Position numbers and translations under genes: made by a program | Notes under the pieces: generated by a model | Told to the model about the DNA's origin: nothing | Seen by the model: only the letters and a program-made list of their open reading frames with translations | The model's database searches: none | Source: Euryarchaeota archaeon UBA602 | GTDB lineage: Archaea; Thermoplasmatota; Poseidoniia; Poseidoniales; Thalassarchaeaceae | Reading direction: 5' to 3' | Length of the DNA: 43,208 nt | Assembly: GCA_002498455.1 (NCBI GenBank) | Contig: DAHO01000027.1 | Coordinates: 1-43,208, forward strand | Part shown: positions 41,600-43,208 of the stretch, one piece after another | Layout: each line of letters starts with the position of its first letter | Position numbering within the stretch: position 1 is the first letter of the stretch

Positions 41600-43208
41600 T
41601 TAGCCGTCGTACTCGGCCCAATCGTCCATTTCGGGTGTTCGATACCACCACTGGCCCTCATCATACCACCATTCACAGCCGTTTTCATCAATCTTGTAAT
41701 TGGGGTCATCCTCGAGTGCAATTTCTTCTTCAATTTCTGGCTCGGGCTCCGCCATTCGCTTTTCGACTTGGTTGGATTGCTTGCGATGCTTCGATTTTTT
41801 CTTCGGCTTTCGCATCAGTAGTGTGACTGCACCTCCAATTGCGATTAAGAAAATAATCGCAGTTGCGATGATGATAATCGTCAAAGTACCAATACCTCCT
41901 GAATCTGTGGATTGGATGGGTATATTCGGCCCGCCCGATTCTTCCTCTTCCCCTGCTGGAAACATATCAGCTGGGCAGCCGGGGTTTTCCAGATTTTGCA
42001 GTTCATTTGCATGAAGCGGACAACGGTCAGGAGTTCGGGCATTAGGAATCAATTCGCCGGGCCATGAACCGTTGATCCGCATTTCGTCATCTGCCCAAAT
42101 GCTGTTGGCATAGTTGTCGTAGTATCCATCGCCATCAGTATCCATCCATTGAGTCCCGATATTGGGCACAATATCCTCCGAATCAGCCCACGAATCACCG
42201 TCACTGTCAATGCAGCCGCGCAAATTTCCAGTCGATGTCCCCGTTTCACTGGGGCAATTGTCTCCATTGGTTCCAGAAGCATTGTCACCAAATCCATCCC
42301 CATCGGAGTCGATGGTTTGCGAGGCATCCATGGGATAGGCATCGACAGAATCAATCGCACCGTCGCCATCTGTATCACGCTCGCTTTCAGAGCAACCGGT
42401 TTCGTCGACATCGAAGACTTCACTGGTAGGCGTGTTGGGACAAACGTCAACATCTTCCATGACTCCATCGTAATCGCCATCGCGTTCAGAAGGTGCGCAG
42501 CCACGGTCGTCAACCAATCCGATTTCATCTGCAGGTGTACCTTGACAATTGTCTGCATTTACACCTGACTGAGTATCTCCATAGCCATCCCCATCGGAAT
42601 CGATGTGTTGGCTAGGCTCATTCGGGAAATCATCCAGAGTATCAGACCAACCGTCGCTGTCGGCATCAGGGCAACCCAATTCGCCACCCTGATTTGAGGA
42701 CCCTGCTTGATCGGGGCAACTATCGGCAAGGAATCCATTGGGGTTGTCACCGTATCCATCCCCATCTCGATCTTTATGCTGAGACACTTCTGTGGGGAAT
42801 GCATCACCACTTTCAGAAACACATACTCCATTGAGCATTTCGTTGCAAGTATAGTTGTCACCGATGCCATCTCCATCAGCATCAATCCATTGGGTTGGAT
42901 TCGCAGGGAACATATCGTTCAAATCGGACCAGCCGTCTCCGTCAGTATCAACACAGCCGAAACGATCCTCTGTAGAAAGTCCAAACTCAGAGATACAGGA
43001 ATCCGCTTCAATACCCTCTGGATTGTCGCCAAATTGGTCACCATCGGAATCTGCCCATTGTGTGACTTCGCTGGGGAATGCATCTGCGGTGTCGGCCCAA
43101 CCATCTCCATCGCCATCCGGGCAACCAACGGTCGGCTGTGTACTGGTTCCGGATTCATTCGGGCAGTCATCTAGGGTGTTGACGAGCCCATCTCCATCAT
43201 CGTCCAAC
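41600..43208 (-). CDS. Surface protein with Asp-rich (thrombospondin type 3-like) repeats, membrane segment and aromatic tail; 5' end missing
   Basis: The frame is open at the window edge, so the N-terminus and any signal peptide are lost; 535 residues are seen. Residues 1 to about 390 hold some thirteen acidic loops of the DxDGDGxxD type, likely Ca-binding, alternating with short Cys-containing segments (for example DTDGDGWSD and DSDGDGYGD). A membrane helix lies at 441-465 with a following basic cluster RKPKKKSKHRK. The 70-residue cytoplasmic tail is acidic and ends in CEWWYDEGQWWYRTPEMDDW. No PGF-CTERM sorting signal is present. Adhesion or sensing is possible; function is unknown. The TTG at 43207 is inside the gene. 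Confidence 0.85.
   Translation of the reverse strand, partial: LDDDGDGLVNTLDDCPNESGTSTQPTVGCPDGDGDGWADTADAFPSEVTQWADSDGDQFGDNPEGIEADSCISEFGLSTEDRFGCVDTDGDGWSDLNDMFPANPTQWIDADGDGIGDNYTCNEMLNGVCVSESGDAFPTEVSQHKDRDGDGYGDNPNGFLADSCPDQAGSSNQGGELGCPDADSDGWSDTLDDFPNEPSQHIDSDGDGYGDTQSGVNADNCQGTPADEIGLVDDRGCAPSERDGDYDGVMEDVDVCPNTPTSEVFDVDETGCSESERDTDGDGAIDSVDAYPMDASQTIDSDGDGFGDNASGTNGDNCPSETGTSTGNLRGCIDSDGDSWADSEDIVPNIGTQWMDTDGDGYYDNYANSIWADDEMRINGSWPGELIPNARTPDRCPLHANELQNLENPGCPADMFPAGEEEESGGPNIPIQSTDSGGIGTLTIIIIATAIIFLIAIGGAVTLLMRKPKKKSKHRKQSNQVEKRMAEPEPEIEEEIALEDDPNYKIDENGCEWWYDEGQWWYRTPEMDDWAEYDG

Noticed and set aside
41600..43208. Periodic CCATCxCCATC-type DNA resembling a tandem repeat or CRISPR-like array
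   Set aside because: It is one open frame coding Asp-rich loops; repeat units vary in length and sequence and follow codon periodicity.

Overview
The window is chromosomal DNA from a euryarchaeon. The gene set is archaeal throughout: the exosome/proteasome superoperon, aEF-2, aIF5A, RFC large subunit, SRP54, TiaS, TrmY, an archaeosortase and a diphthamide synthase. Mesophile-like composition, frequent Shine-Dalgarno sites, a protein with Asp-rich thrombospondin-type-3 repeats, and Trk, OPT and hydroxyacyl-CoA dehydrogenase genes suggest a marine Thermoplasmatota relative (Marine Group II/Poseidoniales type). That placement is inference from gene content, not from a marker-gene tree.

Layout. 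1-2.9 kb: rpsL-rpsG-fusA on the minus strand, with fusA cut by the window edge. 3.0-5.7 kb, plus strand: a UbiD-family decarboxylase, a TPR protein and a Nudix hydrolase. 5.7-12.2 kb, minus strand: the exosome superoperon, transcribed psmA-SBDS-rrp4-rrp41-rrp42-rpl37Ae-pcc1-prefoldin beta-DHH phosphoesterase-TPR protein. Most junctions have ATGA or TGATG overlaps. 12.3-14.5 kb, plus: diphthine-ammonia ligase and purB. 14.5-18.1 kb: two small membrane proteins, a degenerate P-loop protein, and a minus-strand cluster gmhA-like/gmhB-like/tiaS. 18.2-24.5 kb: archaeosortase facing a very large Lhr-type helicase. 24.6-27.9 kb, plus: glycyl-tRNA synthetase and rfcL. 27.9-33.4 kb, minus: trkH, trkA, a zinc-ribbon/transmembrane/transglutaminase protein and a polytopic membrane protein. 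33.5-35.4 kb, plus: srp54 and trmY. 35.4-41.6 kb, minus: surE, an EamA transporter, an OPT transporter, a GNAT acetyltransferase, aIF5A and 3-hydroxyacyl-CoA dehydrogenase. 41.6 kb to the end, minus: the 3' part of a large surface protein with Asp-rich repeats, one membrane segment and an aromatic cytoplasmic tail.

How the genes fit together. Most of the window is information processing: ribosomal proteins and elongation factor, RNA turnover (exosome, DHH nanoRNase-like protein), protein turnover and folding (proteasome alpha, prefoldin), tRNA modification (TiaS, TrmY, Pcc1 of KEOPS) and EF-2 modification (Dph6). A second theme is the cell surface: archaeosortase, heptose-type sugar-phosphate enzymes, an exported transglutaminase-like protein, SRP54, and the repeat protein. 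Transport (Trk, OPT, EamA) and CoA-ester metabolism fit a peptide- and lipid-using marine heterotroph.

Genes are very tightly packed. No stretch longer than 300 bases lacks a gene; the largest gap, 24476-24644, is a divergent promoter region. I found no tRNA, rRNA, CRISPR array, insertion sequence or phage gene. All six convergent gene pairs overlap at their 3' ends. Several short gaps hold compact hairpins, three of which share the core CCCGTAGGG. I did not find an obviously new multi-gene defence or mobile system. The best leads are the heptose-like enzymes with altered metal sites, the oversized Lhr with a glycosylase-like C-terminus, the surface protein with an aromatic tail, and the recurring hairpins.
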